64,000 nt of DNA from Semisulcospira habei (GCA_036245525.1 BTPG01000005.1:116923619-116987618); one strand, 5' to 3'; positions 1 through 10,299 are shown, numbered from the stretch's first letter. Notes: generated by a model from the letters alone, not told the origin. Translations and numbers: made by a program.

Positions 1-36
1 CAAATCTAGCTTGACGCCTGAGGCGCCAAGCCGTAT
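1..36. mobile_element. Fragment of family A hairpin MITE
   Basis: Loop-proximal part of the family A hairpin: AGGCGCCAAGC and its inverted partner around GCGCCTGAGGCGCC. The window edge cuts it, so the full copy cannot be judged. Confidence 0.5.
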
Positions 37-258
37 TCTATTCTATTCACACAAAAAGACGATATGCGGCGTGTACTATCACAGGCACCTGCGCGTGCTG
101 TTATCAAAATAAGGTTTCTGCGAGTGAGCCGGCCCCAGTCCCCACGGCGCACATACATTTGTACTCAATACTGAGTAGCTGACAAGCGCCGGTGTCACAG
201 TCTATTATTATCAGTATCATTAATTCACTTTTGGTTACTGCTGGCGGAGAATGCGAGT

Positions 259-514
259 TTAACCCATTCAGCCCTGACGCACTACAGCAGGAGATGGGTC
301 GACCATGATAATTCAAGGATAGTGCCAGATTAACTTGGCGCCTGTCGGCGCCAAGCTAATCTGGCACTACCCTTGAATTATCGTGACAGGCGCCAAGCTA
401 ATCTGGCACTATCCTTGAATTATCATGGTCGATCCATCTCCTGCAACATGTGCAAGCTCGTTAGATGACGCCTCCAAAATTTGGGAAATACTTGCGTAGG
501 GCAGAATGAGATAA
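259..514 (+). mobile_element. TTAA-hairpin MITE, family A
   Basis: Starts TTAACCCATTCAGCCC and ends GGGCAGAATGAGATAA, a terminal inverted repeat next to TTAA/ATAA. The body is the long family hairpin (CTACAGCAGGAGATGG, then AGTGCCAGATTA, loop GGCGCC). The right arm is partly duplicated: GGCGCCAAGCTAATCTGGCAC occurs twice, once ending in ATCGTGACA. TTAA targets with CCC...GGG ends are typical of piggyBac-type non-autonomous elements; no transposase is in the window. Confidence 0.8.
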
Positions 515-1296
515 GCGTGTATACTTTTTTAAAAATTATTATTTACTAGATCTTAGTCACGTGTTTCTTCATATTTTGTATTCTTGAAAAAGTGTACTGA
601 ATCTTAGATTGGAATTGCTACTACAAAGAGCTGCCATGACTCGGATACAGATACATATGGAATGTATGGGAGGTCAGTTGCTGTCACGCGGTTTCACTAG
701 GACTCCATTATATCGTGGATCACTAAGCACGACTGATTTGAGTCATGACTATTTCGTGGCAAACAGTGATTTTCACGATCACGGAATCATGTCACGGATC
801 ACGATGAAGGTCGTTCACGATTCACGACACTGAAACACAAGCACACATATCTCCACCCCACCTCTTCCCCCTTCCGCCCCCACCGCCTCGGCCTCAGTAG
901 AGGTCAGCCTCGCACGTGCTCCAATAAACCGCGGTATCAGATTAACGCGCACAATGTCTTGTTGCTTGTGTGTGTGTGTGTGTGTGTGTGCCAGTGTGTG
1001 TGTGTGTGTGTGTGTGACGGTGGGTTTTTTCACAGTTTTTGTTTGTTTGTTTGTTTTGTTTGTTTTTTTTTTTTTGGGGGGGGGAGGCCGGGGAGAGAGA
1101 AAGGGAGGTAGGAGAGCGGGTTAAAGATACTACCTAAAGACATCCTACTGGGCCTGCCTAAAACTGTCTACATTAGAAGGGGGGGGGGGGGGGGGTGGTG
1201 GAAATCTATGCTTCTCGCTGACATTATTTTGAATCCACGTACCTTGACCGGGCGAAAGTCATTGAATTTAGTAACCTGCCAACGTGCGTACATTTT
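515..1296. repeat. Non-coding stretch with simple repeats
   Basis: No gene seen. It contains (GT)n at about 968-1016, a T/G-rich run at 1040-1083 and a G run at 1178-1196. Open frames here are repeat translations. Confidence 0.6.
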
Positions 1297-1471
1297 GTTT
1301 CTTAAATCTGTGCCGTTCAATTAACGACCAAAAGCCACAACTGTCCACAGAACATGGACACTAAGTGGTCTCAGCAAAAGGCATAGATCCTCATGAGCCC
1401 CCGCAGTCATGAGAGTTTATGCCTCTTGCGGTTAGGTCGCGTTCACTTCTTCTCGTCAGCGAAGGGGTTAA
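1297..1471 (-). mobile_element. TTAA MITE, family C (truncated)
   Basis: Family C shares AGAGGCATAGATCCTCATGAG paired with its complement, then GACCACTTTGTCCATG and TTTTGGTCGTTGAAT. Here it reads on the minus strand and ends GCGAAGGGGTTAA at 1459-1471. The far terminus is not recognisable and the hairpin loop is shortened. Confidence 0.6.
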
Positions 1472-1917
1472 AATGGGTTCAAAAACACAATATGCGCCCA
1501 AAGGCAGTGACTGATGGGGCTACAAGCACCATTCAAATTATACGGAGACGAATGTGCATTTTTCTTTTCTTCTCACATACTTGTCATGAGTAGTCTGTGC
1601 GTTTTGTTGATTTCATTGCCTAATTACTGGTATGGAATGCATCTGTAGGCCTGCGGGATGGGTCACAAAGCAGACCAGTACGTTACTATAATACCGCAAG
1701 CTTTTACGGGTCATGGTCGATCCGCCATATCGTCACTACATCAGAGATGCACACACAGCTGTCAGCCGGCATTATGCGTTGCCTGTGTCACCCCTGTGAG
1801 TGTAACACGAATAAATCGCTGTCATTGTACTGCTTGCATATGTGCCAATGATGAATGTCGGTGTCATCGTCTCAAGTTGACGTCAATTCATCACTGAGAG
1901 AGGACGCCGCACCTTAG
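1472..1917. other. Unassigned intergenic DNA
   Basis: No gene, RNA or repeat recognised. The short open frames have no family signature. Confidence 0.4.
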
Positions 1918-1972
1918 TTAACCCTTTGGTTGTCGGTAGCGCAGCGCTACCGACAGCCATAGGGTTGTGTAC
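1918..1972 (+). mobile_element. TTAA MITE, family B (short form)
   Basis: TTAACCCTTTGGTTGTCGGTAGCGC is followed at once by GCGCTACCGACAGCCATAGGG. This is the family B hairpin without the usual central GTGATTCCTGCAGGAATCAC section. Confidence 0.65.
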
Positions 1973-2649
1973 TATTCACACCAGGCACCATGCAGCTGGG
2001 GATAGAGCAACCATGAATGTTGAAACGTCACACGTGTCTGTGAAACAAAGCTTGTACCTGAACACCATCATAATCATCACATTTTATGATAATCCCCAAA
2101 GCCGCTGAGAAATATCCCACAGTGGGACATGAAACAGACTATTTTTGTAAAGACCGTTGTGACGATTGTCAAAAAAAGCTCATGCGGAGTGGACTCTCCT
2201 TGGAATCGTCACGTTCTTTGTAGAATTATTAGTCACAAGACACTCGGAAGCTGGCTCAGAGAGGTTCGTGACAAGTGTGACATTGTTTTATATCCTGACG
2301 AACAACAAAACTATACATGCAAAGACTGACACTGAATAACAGTGGCCACAGACTTGAAAACGTCGCTTACCGTGACACTACTACTGTGACACTGCGGCTC
2401 TCTGGTAAGGCTTTCTGTGTATGCCACTGCTATGCCGAAGTAACACTTAAAACCATTTGGCTGACGACAGCGCGTTATTTTATTCCTGCTACAACCACCG
2501 AGATGAAAAGGGCTAAAGATTTATAATAATAACAATAATAATAATAATAATAGTGCTGAGAATAATAATAATAATAATAGTGTCATGTATTGAACAGTCA
2601 CCGCATGTCGGCCCACTTGTATTTAATGCAGTGGAATGAATGTTGCAGA
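1973..2649. other. Intergenic DNA with an (AAT)n tract
   Basis: An imperfect (AAT)n tract lies at 2524-2580. Nothing else recognised; repeated GTGACAC-type words occur between 2150 and 2400 but form no clean unit. Confidence 0.4.
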
Positions 2650-2831
2650 ATAACCCCTTCTCTGCCGAGAAAACGTGAATATGATCCGGCCGCAAGAGAA
2701 ATAGATCTTCATAAGCCCCCGCAGTTACCGTTTTGTCTCCATGTTACTTGGACGGATTGAGCGTTTTGGCGTCAAATTTGAAAAAAATATTCAGACACGC
2801 AATCTGCGATCAATTGCAGTAAAGGGGTTAA
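2650..2831 (+). mobile_element. TTAA MITE, family C
   Basis: Begins ATAACCCCTTCTCTGCCGAG and ends GCAGTAAAGGGGTTAA. The inner arm is partly deleted (CATAAGCCCCCGCAG kept, its mirror lost), followed by the family tail TCCATGTTACTTGGACG. Confidence 0.7.
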
Positions 2832-2861
2832 ATCAATGAGTGCATGTAATTGGGGGATGTT

Positions 2862-2937
2862 CTATGCCGACAAGAGGCATAGATTCTCATGAGCCCCTGC
2901 CGGGGAGGGGCTCATGAAAATCTATGCCTCTTGCATA
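2862..2937. repeat. Family C hairpin core without termini
   Basis: AAGAGGCATAGATTCTCATG pairs with CATGAAAATCTATGCCTCTT across a short CCCCTGCCGGGGAGGGG loop. No TTAA ends are present, so it is a core remnant. Confidence 0.65.
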
Positions 2938-3104
2938 TATAGAATGGGTTTACGAAGGACTGAAACCACTAACTCGAGCCCCCGTCCTCCCCTCCCCACC
3001 CCCTCCCTCACCCCCACCCCCAAAGGCTAATTTTACTCTCCACAGGCAAACGTCAGTGCATTGCATGGTTGGGGAGGGGCGGGGTGGGGGGGGGGGGTGT
3101 TTGT

Positions 3105-3855
3105 CTCAGCTGTCGGGTACGATTAGGTCAATTGTGACCTGTATGCCCTAGGTGTGAAAATCAGACAATTTTCTTCAGCACTTTTTCGGAGTCATTTGTA
3201 AATACAGCTAACATAATTTTTCATAAACAGTATTTGCATAAGCCTGCGATTTGTCGTGGCGCTGGGGTAGGATTAGGTCAAATTGTGACCTCTAAGCTCT
3301 ACTGATGCGTGAAAATCAGCAAGAAAATTGTAAAGCTGATCCTCTGATGCGTCAAATGTTAGTACTGCGATGAGTGACGTATAACATCGAGTCGTCACTA
3401 TGAACACAGAGTCGTGGGACTAATTATGCCATGACGTGAAGCCGCTTAAAGTAACATCATTTCGCTGCTCGTGCTATTATTCTTCTTCAGAATAGCTATG
3501 CTAAGCCAGACCACAGAGCTTACGAAGGGCGGGAATCGCCGTGTGTCCGTCTATATTTATGTGTGCCAGTGTGTGTGGATCAGAAGGTGGGTTAGAGTAG
3601 AAGGAGATGGATTCCTGTCGCTACAGTGACGAGCTCACAGAGCGTACTAATGGCGGGAAGCGCCGTGTGTCCGTCTTTATTTGTGTGCGCCGACGTGTGT
3701 GTTGATCATAGGTTGGCTTAGAGAGGAGGGAAATGGATCAGCGCTATAAGCCTACAAATATGAACAACTCTGAAAGCTCCTGAAAGATAAACGCATCTGA
3801 ACTACAAACAATACGGTAGACTTTGGGATGAAATCTTCATCTTGTTTATATTTCG
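3105..3855 (+). mobile_element. Dispersed ~750 bp repeat, copy 1
   Basis: Closely matches 33395-34165: GGTACGATTAGGTCAATTGTG, TCAAATGTTAGTACTGCG, GAGTGACGTATAACATCGAG, and AATACGGTAGACTTTGGGAT at the right edge occur in the same order in both. No protein is evident. It contains two imperfect internal repeats (GTGTGTCCGTCT...TGTGTGTTGATCA type). A third, inverted and decayed partial copy is at 49440-49690. It is either a non-autonomous DNA transposon or a retroelement fragment. Confidence 0.7.
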
Positions 3856-3917
3856 GACCCGCTTCGTATTCGGTTCGGTTTCGTATCGGATTCGTGTTTA
3901 TTCGTCGACTTTGGGCC

Positions 3918-3985
3918 AGCAAGGGTCGTGCGGCTGTCGTGGGCCCGTAGACGTTTTGCTACTGGGATTCGTCCTCGACAGATCA
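3918..3985. mobile_element. Family E hairpin, half copy
   Basis: GGGCCCGTAGACGTTTTGCTAC is the right terminus of the GC-rich family E elements seen at 4332, 7518 and 26621; the left arm is decayed. Confidence 0.45.
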
Positions 3986-4017
3986 TAGTTCGCCAGGTCA
4001 GTCCTCTTTCACCTCCC

Positions 4018-4640
4018 CACTTTTCAGTTACCTCGCGGGTTTGAGTGCCTCTCTTGTGGTGTAACCAAGAGGCCGATCCTGCTCCATTTTCTCCTCATTA
4101 TCTTCTGGCTGCTGGGGGTATGGTTGGTTCTTTCCCAGAGTCTTGTGCTGGCAATCTTTTCCGGCCACAAGATCTTCAGGATGATGCGCCGATAGCGGTT
4201 GGTAAATATCTGCAGAGTGTTGGTGATTTGTGTGGTGACCCGTCATGTTCCTGCGCCGTACAGGAGAACAGACTTCACGTTCGTGTTCAAGACGCGGACC
4301 TTGGTCATGGTAGAAATGGCTTCCCAGTAAGCAAAAGGTCCTCGGGCTCACGCGGGCCCACTGCGGTGATCTTGGGCCCAACTCCAGACGTTTTGCTACT
4401 AGGGTTTGGCGGTTCCACAACGACCGCAGGGTGGTGAGGTTGAGCCTTGCCTTATTCACCATCGATCACACATCGTCACCCTTTCCACCTTCTTTGGAGA
4501 CGACGCTGCCAAGGTAGGTGAACTTGTCTGTCTCCGATAGGGCTTCACCGTTCTTCTGGATGGGCTCGTGCTGTTGTTATTGATCTCATTCTGTTTTTGT
4601 CTTGCCTGTATTCAGTCTAAGGTCCTTTTTCCTCCGCTTC
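4018..4640 (-). pseudogene. LINE ORF2 fragment (RT C-terminal region)
   Basis: Minus-strand translation shows the region after the reverse transcriptase catalytic core of an APE-type non-LTR retrotransposon. In order these are FTYLGSVVS, KARLNLTTLRSLWN, then after a break NTNVKSVLLYG, and LKILWPEKI..TRLWERT. A TGA falls inside the conserved LLYG..TWR segment and a family E hairpin sits at 4332-4402, so it is dead. Wording matches the larger LINE at 15.4-18.3 kb, probably the same clade. The N-terminal endonuclease and the catalytic YADD box are not present. Confidence 0.75.
4332..4402. mobile_element. Family E GC-rich hairpin inside the LINE fragment
   Basis: AGTAAGCAAAAGGTCCTCGGG at the left pairs loosely with CCAGACGTTTTGCTACT at the right around GGGCCC motifs. 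It separates two stretches of LINE coding sequence, so it inserted after the LINE. Confidence 0.6.
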
Positions 4641-4644
4641 CTCT

Positions 4645-5230
4645 TTAACCCTTTTTTTTGCCCCGGATCCCTACAGCAGGAGATGGCTTGACCATGATAA
4701 TTCAAGGGTAGTGCCAGATTAGCTTGGCGCCTGAAGGCGCCAAGCTAATCTAATAATAATAATAATAATAATGAGTACTTGTATAGCGCCTAACCTCAGA
4801 TTAGAGCTCTAGGCGCTTAACAAAAACTAATGTACAAAAATAACTAATTACAAAAATGCAATTTACAAAAAGTACAACTAAAACAAAATACAACGCATAC
4901 TGTAAACAAGCTATAAAGTCACCATTCAAAAGTGCTACGCTTATGGACTCATACTGGCATTCACACACACACACTCACACACACACTACTTTTAACATAG
5001 ATAGAGATGACATTAACATGACAGGTGTGTGACAAAGTCATTTGTAGCAGACAGAAAATATATGGGTCGTTAGGGCTCGCTTGAATGCCTCTCTCGAATC
5101 CACGTATCTCAGTTCGCGTGAGAGGTCATTCCAAACAATCTGGCACTACTCTTGAATTATCATGGCACTACTCTTGAATTATCATGGTCAAGCCATCTCC
5201 TGCAACAGGTACATAGTAGTCGTGGAACGG
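4645..5230 (+). mobile_element. Family A MITE split by a LINE tail
   Basis: The left part (4645-4751) runs from TTAACCC through the hairpin to CCAAGCTAATCT; the right part (5137-5230) resumes at AATCTGGCACTAC and continues to TCCTGCAACAGGTACATAGT. AATCT is present on both sides of the 385 bp insert. The right arm also has a small tandem duplication, GGCACTACTCTTGAATTATCAT twice. Confidence 0.8.
4752..5136 (-). mobile_element. 5'-truncated CR1/L2-type LINE tail inside a MITE
   Basis: On the minus strand it starts in the last codons of a LINE ORF2 (VWNDLSRELRYVDSREAFKR, then a stop about 20 residues later), runs through a (CA)-rich 3' UTR and ends GCGCTATACAAGTACT followed by (ATT)n. The ATT tail and the GCGCC/AGAGC 3' motif match the tail of the LINE at 28.3 kb. 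It is flanked by AATCT on both sides. Confidence 0.8.
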
Positions 5231-5752
5231 TAGGCTGATATCGTCGGGAAAGAGGAGGTCTCATCCAGCTGTTTCCTGAAGATCCACTGGATGCCTGTCT
5301 TAATGTTGTACTCACAAACCAGATAGGTGAGGCTAGCGCTGGCAGAATTGTACAACAAACCAAGGGGAATTACTCAGCGCTGGACAACAGTTAGATCCCC
5401 TGCCCCCGCCTATCAGGCACCCAATCGCCAGCCCACAGAGAAATACGCAGGTATAGAATAAGACAATCATTTGCATCTTCTATTTGCATTTGCATGTGTG
5501 TCTTAATGTTGGCCGGCACTGTCCTCATCATAAACTCACGTGCAGAAGTGTCTGCCACTCCAGCGACTGTTCAGTGATGACTATGATACGCAGAATAACT
5601 ACGTGGTCTGTGCCGGCATGACTTGTCCTGATGGAACCCTGCCTGCTCGGGTTTGAGTTTCATGTCTCTCCAGAATGACTCTTGCGAGCACCTGAGGCTG
5701 ATTTTGTATAATTTGCTTTTTGTCCTATGAAGGCTACATTACATATTAGGAG
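5231..5752. other. Unassigned intergenic DNA
   Basis: No gene or clear repeat. The GCATTTGCATGTGTGTCTTAAT and ATGGAACCCTGCCTGCTCGGG portions look like decayed LINE sequence but cannot be placed. Confidence 0.35.
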
Positions 5753-5887
5753 AGGGACCAAGTGTTTTAGTTCAAGGGTGGTGCCAGAATAGCTTGGCGC
5801 CTTAGGCACCAAGCTGTTCTGGCACCACCCTTGAACTATCAGTCAAAATTTATTTCAAGCCATGAAATAAAAGGATGAAAAGGGTTA
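5753..5887 (+). mobile_element. TTAA MITE, family D-like, left end lost
   Basis: Hairpin TTAGTTCAAGGGTGGTGCCAG with its mirror CTGGCACCACCCTTGAACTA, followed by AGTCAAAATTTATTTCA and GAAAAGGGTTAA. The left terminus is not recognisable. Confidence 0.6.
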
Positions 5888-6217
5888 ATTGCTAGGAACT
5901 GACTACATAGTGATCCCACGTCACTAGGAAAGGTCGCCGTTCTTGGGCAGCTTGACAATGTAGCCTTTCTTTCAGTCAGCGGAGATTTGCTCCAGTTTTG
6001 CTGTGCAGCAACTATGCGGCTGGCTGTTTTGACATCTGTCTTCAGAGCCTATGGTGGGATGCCGTCGGGTTACGCTCAAAAGGCAGTGGAAAATCTCATT
6101 TATGTGTGCCTACTACCCAAATGGACTGTAACAAGAAGAGTAGAAAATACTTAGCCGAGGCAAGACATGATTAATAGCCCGTTGTATCGGCGAATTTTCG
6201 GAGTAAAAACCCGCCAT

Positions 6218-6300
6218 GAAAATAATAATAATAATAATGCATAGCATTTATATGGCGCATTTCTCATATTTATAATATAACTCAATGCGCAGAATGTAGC
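6218..6300 (-). mobile_element. CR1/L2-type LINE 3' tail
   Basis: (AAT)n followed by GCATTTATATGGCGCATTTC and TATTTATAATATAACTCAATG, nearly the same as the tail at 28320-28385. It is an inverted, strongly 5'-truncated copy. Confidence 0.65.
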
Positions 6301-6685
6301 CGCGAACTGAACCCAACAAGCACGCTCACGTGAATCACACGCATTCACTCACACACTGTACGTAAACACAGAACATTCACGTGGTGCTAAGGGCAAGCTC
6401 AAGCGAGCTACTGACGGTATTTGGAAATCGTTTTGTATAATTTGAAATTTTATGTTGGCTGAAACTGATACCAAAGTGAAGCAGATATAGCTTACCGCAA
6501 GTCGCAGTGTATAATTATAGTACGTATATGACATACAAGTAAGTGTTTATACTCAATTACGGCCGGCCTCGTGGATTGTTTATAGAGAAAATACATCATT
6601 ATGTATTGTCAGCGCTTTGAACTTTTTTTCACCACCACTGTCTGTTGTGATGCAACAGCACAGCTGGCAGCCGGCTCTTATAGCT

Positions 6686-6791
6686 CAATGCGCAAAAGGC
6701 CATCGGGCCGATGTCGGCCGCCGTTGGCCCGCGCACGGCCGTGTGCGGGCCAACGGTGACCGACGTCGGCCCGATGACCTTTGCGCACTGG
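6686..6791. mobile_element. Family E GC-rich hairpin
   Basis: CAATGCGCAAAAGGCCATCGGG pairs with CCGATGACCTTTGCGCACTG across nested GGCCGATGTCGGCC and GGCCCGCGCACGGCC palindromes. Both arms are about 50 bp. No coding content. Confidence 0.75.
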
Positions 6792-7145
6792 GATACAATA
6801 TTATTACGCTGTGTCTAGTAGTTATGTCCCCCTTAGCAGATGGCACGGAGGCTGAAATTATAGATATCCACTTCTATCCACTTGTAAGGGATAATTTATG
6901 AATAGCAACAACAGCAATTGTTTTCGGAAAACAGACCCATTTCCCCAATAAAGAACAAATGATGATTATGCCCAACAGGAGTTGCTTTCAAAGACAGTTT
7001 CATTACTGATTAATGAAGATTGATTGATAACGCGTATGCCGCACACACAGTCGTTAAAGCGATCCACGCCAGTCAGTAATGAGGAATATGAATGAATCGC
7101 AATATGAGTCCCTATTTGTGAATGTTCTCAGTATGTCTTTTAATA

Positions 7146-7354
7146 ATTTAGGAAGATTACAAAGTAAAGTAGGTAAAAGCATTGTCAGGGGAGAGAAGTG
7201 TGCATGATCGACCAGTGATCATAGATCAACTATGGTCAAAGCACAACAACAACTCAAAAAAAAAGATAGGAAAGAGGGGGTGCGCTAAGAAACTGATTGG
7301 AAGCAATGCACACTTCAGTCTCTCCCCTGACAGAATCTTCCTAAAATATTCGCA
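7146..7354. mobile_element. Small element with ~40 bp inverted ends
   Basis: TAGGAAGATT..TGTCAGGGGAGAGAAGTGTGCAT on the left is mirrored by ATGCACACTTCAGTCTCTCCCCTGACAGAATCTTCCTA on the right. The interior is non-coding. Superfamily not identified. Confidence 0.6.
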
Positions 7355-7419
7355 CTGGCAGTCTCCCCTTTTCTTTTCATTTATGTCTTGCAATAATGCT
7401 GGACATAATGGCTAACTTG

Positions 7420-7519
7420 TGTGGTGACCCGCCATGTTCCTGAGCCGTACAGGAGAACAGACTTCACGTTCGTGTTGCCACGAAGACGCGGACCTCGGTC
7501 GTGATGGAAATGGCTTCCC
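7420..7519 (-). pseudogene. LINE ORF2 scrap
   Basis: Minus-strand translation gives NVKSVLLYGSGTWRVTTQ, the same post-RT segment as at 4018-4640. A family E element (7518-7603) interrupts it at the same relative point as in the other copy. Confidence 0.65.
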
Positions 7520-7603
7520 GGTAAGCACAGGTCCTCGGACCAACGACGCGCAGTGGGCCCGCGCACAGCCGTGCGTGGGTCCGAAGACTACGTTTTGCTA
7601 CTG
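7518..7603. mobile_element. Family E hairpin
   Basis: GTAAGCACAGGTCCTCGGACC to CCGAAGACTACGTTTTGCTAC, with central GTGGGCCCGCGCAC. It sits against LINE sequence just as at 4332-4402. Confidence 0.55.
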
Positions 7604-7849
7604 GGCTTTGGGGACGTATGAAGTCTGAGTGTCGAAAAATGGTAGACTTTTCCGTCTGCTCTTCTTCAAGTTCGCACGCAGGAGAGTTCCATCCGTTACT
7701 GCTCAAAAGATAGTCAGTGGAATCCCTCTGGTATGGGTTCCGATACTCAAACGGATTGTGAAAAAAAAAAGGGTGGAAATGTCTTAGTTGAAGTAACATT
7801 GATAATCCGTTGTATTGGCGAATTTTAGCAGTCAGAGCGGCCCTTCAAT

Positions 7850-8057
7850 AGCACAGGGACCCTGCAGCAGGAAATGGATTGATCATGATAATTCAAGGGT
7901 AGTGCCAGATGAGCTTGGCGCCTTGGCAGGCGCCAAGCTCATCTGTACTACCCTTGAATTATCACGATCAATCCATCTCCTACAACTGGTGTATAGTCGT
8001 TCGGCCCGGCAACACCTCCAAAATTTGAGAAATGGGACCTTGGGGCTAAAAGGGTTA
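7850..8057 (+). mobile_element. Family A MITE with mirrored arm changes
   Basis: Ends GGGGCTAAAAGGGTTAA; the left terminus is truncated near 7850. The arms carry CCAGATGAGCTTGG and CCAAGCTCATCTG where the family has GATTAGC/GCTAATC, so the change is present on both arms. TTGATCATGAT is likewise mirrored by ATCACGATCAA except for one base. Confidence 0.75.
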
Positions 8058-8285
8058 AGTGGATATCCGGCAGTAGTAATCAAGAGTGATTAATATGTGT
8101 GCTGGTCTGTGATTCTGGACCTTACGGCCATAGCAGAAAGGTTCAAACTCGCATACCATCAATTCATTATTCAGGTGACATGATTAGATTGTCTGAAATG
8201 TGAGACTTTTTTCTGGGTCAGAATGACACTGCTGATTTGATACATTTTGTTTTCTGGGTCAGAATGACACTGCTGATTGACGTTG

Positions 8286-8362
8286 GCGGTTTGGGTGTCG
8301 GTAACGCTCTTTGTCGAAGTGATTCAGTCCTGCAGGAATCACCTCGACAACAAGCGCCAAGG
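8286..8362 (+). mobile_element. Family B hairpin, ends decayed
   Basis: GGTTTGGGTGTCGGTAACGC through GATTCAGTCCTGCAGGAATCAC to CAAGCGCCAAGGCC is the family B hairpin with degraded TTAA ends. Confidence 0.55.
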
Positions 8363-8803
8363 CCATGAGTCAGTGTCGAACTTCAAAGAGTAATTACATG
8401 TGAGTGATGTGTGTTTCATCGGCACTTGGTCGCCAGGCAATGCTTTGAGTGCGAAACGCCGGTAATACAGGTTTTCAATGTTTTGTTTTCTTTAGCCATG
8501 ACTTTCCCACCCACCTTTTCACAAACCATGTGAGTAGGCACACTCAACAGAGATGTTGTTGCAGCCCTCTCGCCGCCCATTGAGGAAATCGCCTGCGCAG
8601 TAAAGAAAGAAGAGCTGAAGACTTTCATTTTACGATATTCAAACTTCTTTAGTCCTGTCCTTTTGTGCAGCATTTTCGAACAGGAGAAAAGGAGATGTTG
8701 CGAACTGTGATTAACCTTCATTTCCTCAGTGGAGAAACTTCCTGTCATGGTCACTTAACAGTGATCAGTTTGCAAACTGAACCGGCATCAGCTGACCACC
8801 ATC
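8363..8803. other. Unassigned DNA with a 112-codon open frame
   Basis: A minus-strand open frame of 112 codons (8416-8754) has no recognisable domain. The words CTTTCCCACCCACCTTTTCAC and CATGTGAGTAGGC recur in altered form at 9868-9905, which suggests shared repeat origin rather than a gene. Confidence 0.35.
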
Positions 8804-9005
8804 AGCCCATTTAGCCCCGACGCACTACAGCAGGAGATGGATCGACCATGATAACTCAAGGGTAGTGCCAGATTAGCTTGGCGCCATCAGGCGCCAAGCT
8901 AATCTGGCACTACCCTTGAGTTATCATGGTCGATCCATTTTCTACAACTGGCACATATCATTAGGTGACACCTCCAAAGTTGGGAGAAAACGGCCGTGGG
9001 GTTAA
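8804..9005 (+). mobile_element. Family A MITE with near-perfect hairpin
   Basis: CAGCCCATTTAGCCCCGACG on the left, GTGGGGTTAA on the right. The two hairpin arms are almost exactly complementary for about 50 bp around GGCGCCATCAGGCGCC, including ATAACTCAAGG/CCTTGAGTTAT, which differs from the family ATAATTCAAGG. Its right TTAA is also the left TTAA of the next element. Confidence 0.85.
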
Positions 9006-9124
9006 CCCCTTCACTGTCACCGGCCACGGCGAGCAAGAGGCATAGCTTTTCATGAGCCTCAAGAAAATCCGCGCCTCTTGCAGTTTGAGTGGAGCTCGAT
9101 ATTTTTCGGCAGCGAAGGGGTTAA
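9002..9124 (+). mobile_element. TTAA MITE, family C (short)
   Basis: TTAACCCCTTCACTGTC...GCAGCGAAGGGGTTAA with the GCAAGAGGCATAG hairpin. It abuts the family A copy and the two share TTAA at 9002-9005. Confidence 0.8.
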
Positions 9125-9368
9125 CCGAGCTATTTGATTGTCGTGGTTTGCCGCAATTCGAACGTTATCTGAGTTACTTGACAGTCGTGCTTTCTAAACT
9201 GTCCAGACAGGTGCAGTGCAAACAAGACGCGAGCTGGCAACGCCATTAATGTGCGCGATGTCCCAACGGTAATCGATGCGTTATCGGGCAAATTGAGGAG
9301 ATCGTGCAAGTCACCGCCGATGACCAAATCGATCGGAAAGATAACCCTGTAGGCTGCGCATTGGCTTC

Positions 9369-9768
9369 AGGGGCGGATCAGTTGCCTCGGGGGTGGGGGG
9401 GGGGGGGTGTTCCAACTTTTTGTTTGGGACCTTCAGCCTGATACAAAAGGCCTCCCCGACCTAGATCTTTCTTCCAGGGGCCGAAAGATCGAAAGGGGGG
9501 GGGGGGGGGGAGGGAGGCGGGGAGAGAGAAGGCGGTGCGTGTTAAGACTCTCAACATTCAAAATATCAAACGGGGTGGGGGGGGGGGAGGGGGTTGTGTA
9601 TGTAAAAACTCGCCAAAATATTAAAGGAGGGGGGGGGGAAAGGGGGGGGGTGTCCAAACACCCCAAAAATGGGCTTTGTAAAGAATTTTGCGTCGGGGGG
9701 GGGGGGGCGGGGGGGGGGGCGGAACCCTAGGAACCTCCCGTCTGTCCCCGCCCTCGATCCGCCCCTGG
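9369..9768. mobile_element. MITE with CAGGGGCGGATC inverted ends, G-rich
   Basis: CAGGGGCGGATC at the left and GATCCGCCCCTG at the right are exact inverted termini. The inside is a series of G runs (9388-9408, 9495-9520, 9574-9600, 9627-9650, 9696-9720). A second copy ends at 47404. The CAGGG-type end resembles hAT elements, but no clear 8 bp duplication was found. Glycine/proline-rich open frames here are artefacts of the G runs. Confidence 0.7.
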
Positions 9769-9792
9769 ACTTTAAAAGCGGTATGCTCTGTG

Positions 9793-9992
9793 GCAGGCTT
9801 CCGAGATGGCTAAAATTCGCTGCTACCTCGGGTTTATCAACGTTGTCTTGCCTCAGATAAGACTTTCCTACCCTTCTTTTCACAAGCCATGTGCGGAGTA
9901 GGCAGACGTGGATAGTAAAAAGAAGTGTATAAGATTCTTATCTGAGGCAAGATTGACATTGAGAACCCGTGATATCGGCAAATAATCCAGCC
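9793..9992. mobile_element. Small inverted-repeat element
   Basis: GTTGTCTTGCCTCAGATAAGA on the left and TCTTATCTGAGGCAAGATTG on the right form inverted arms, with outer matching TTCGCTGCTACCTCGGG / CCGTGATATCGGC partly kept. Unknown family. Confidence 0.5.
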
Positions 9993-10088
9993 CTGGAGCA
10001 GGTCGCTTAATTCAACCCATCGTGCATCAGTGCACTACCGCAGGGCTGTATGCACAAGGGGGTCTACTGAGTTACGAATTACTTAACT

Positions 10089-10188
10089 CAGTAAGCAAAC
10101 GATCCTCGGACCGACGTCGGCCGCAGTGGGCCCGCGCACAGACGTGGCCCACTGCGGCCGACGTCGGCCCGAGGACCTTTGCTTACAG
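10089..10188. mobile_element. Family E hairpin, well preserved
   Basis: CAGTAAGCAAACGATCCTCGG pairs with CCGAGGACCTTTGCTTACAG; inside, GACGTCGGCCGCAGTGGGCC pairs with GGCCCACTGCGGCCGACGTC. Only a few mismatches separate the ~45 bp arms, so this copy is comparatively young. Confidence 0.8.
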
Positions 10189-10299
10189 TGAATCAATTTA
10201 ACCATCTGTACCTGTAGACTTGCACGGCGCGGGAAGTGTCTTCTTTGAATTAAACTAGAATATATTTACAATACCGGCTCCTGAAGACAAAAATCGACT

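Noticed and set aside
4045..4437. 130-codon plus-strand open frame
   Set aside because: It is the complement of the LINE ORF2 fragment and family E insert; no family signature of its own.
8416..8754. 112-codon minus-strand open frame
   Set aside because: No domain, odd composition, and part recurs in altered form at 9868-9905, so repeat-derived.
9407..9883. Glycine- or proline-rich frames on both strands
   Set aside because: Direct result of G/C homopolymer runs in a MITE.
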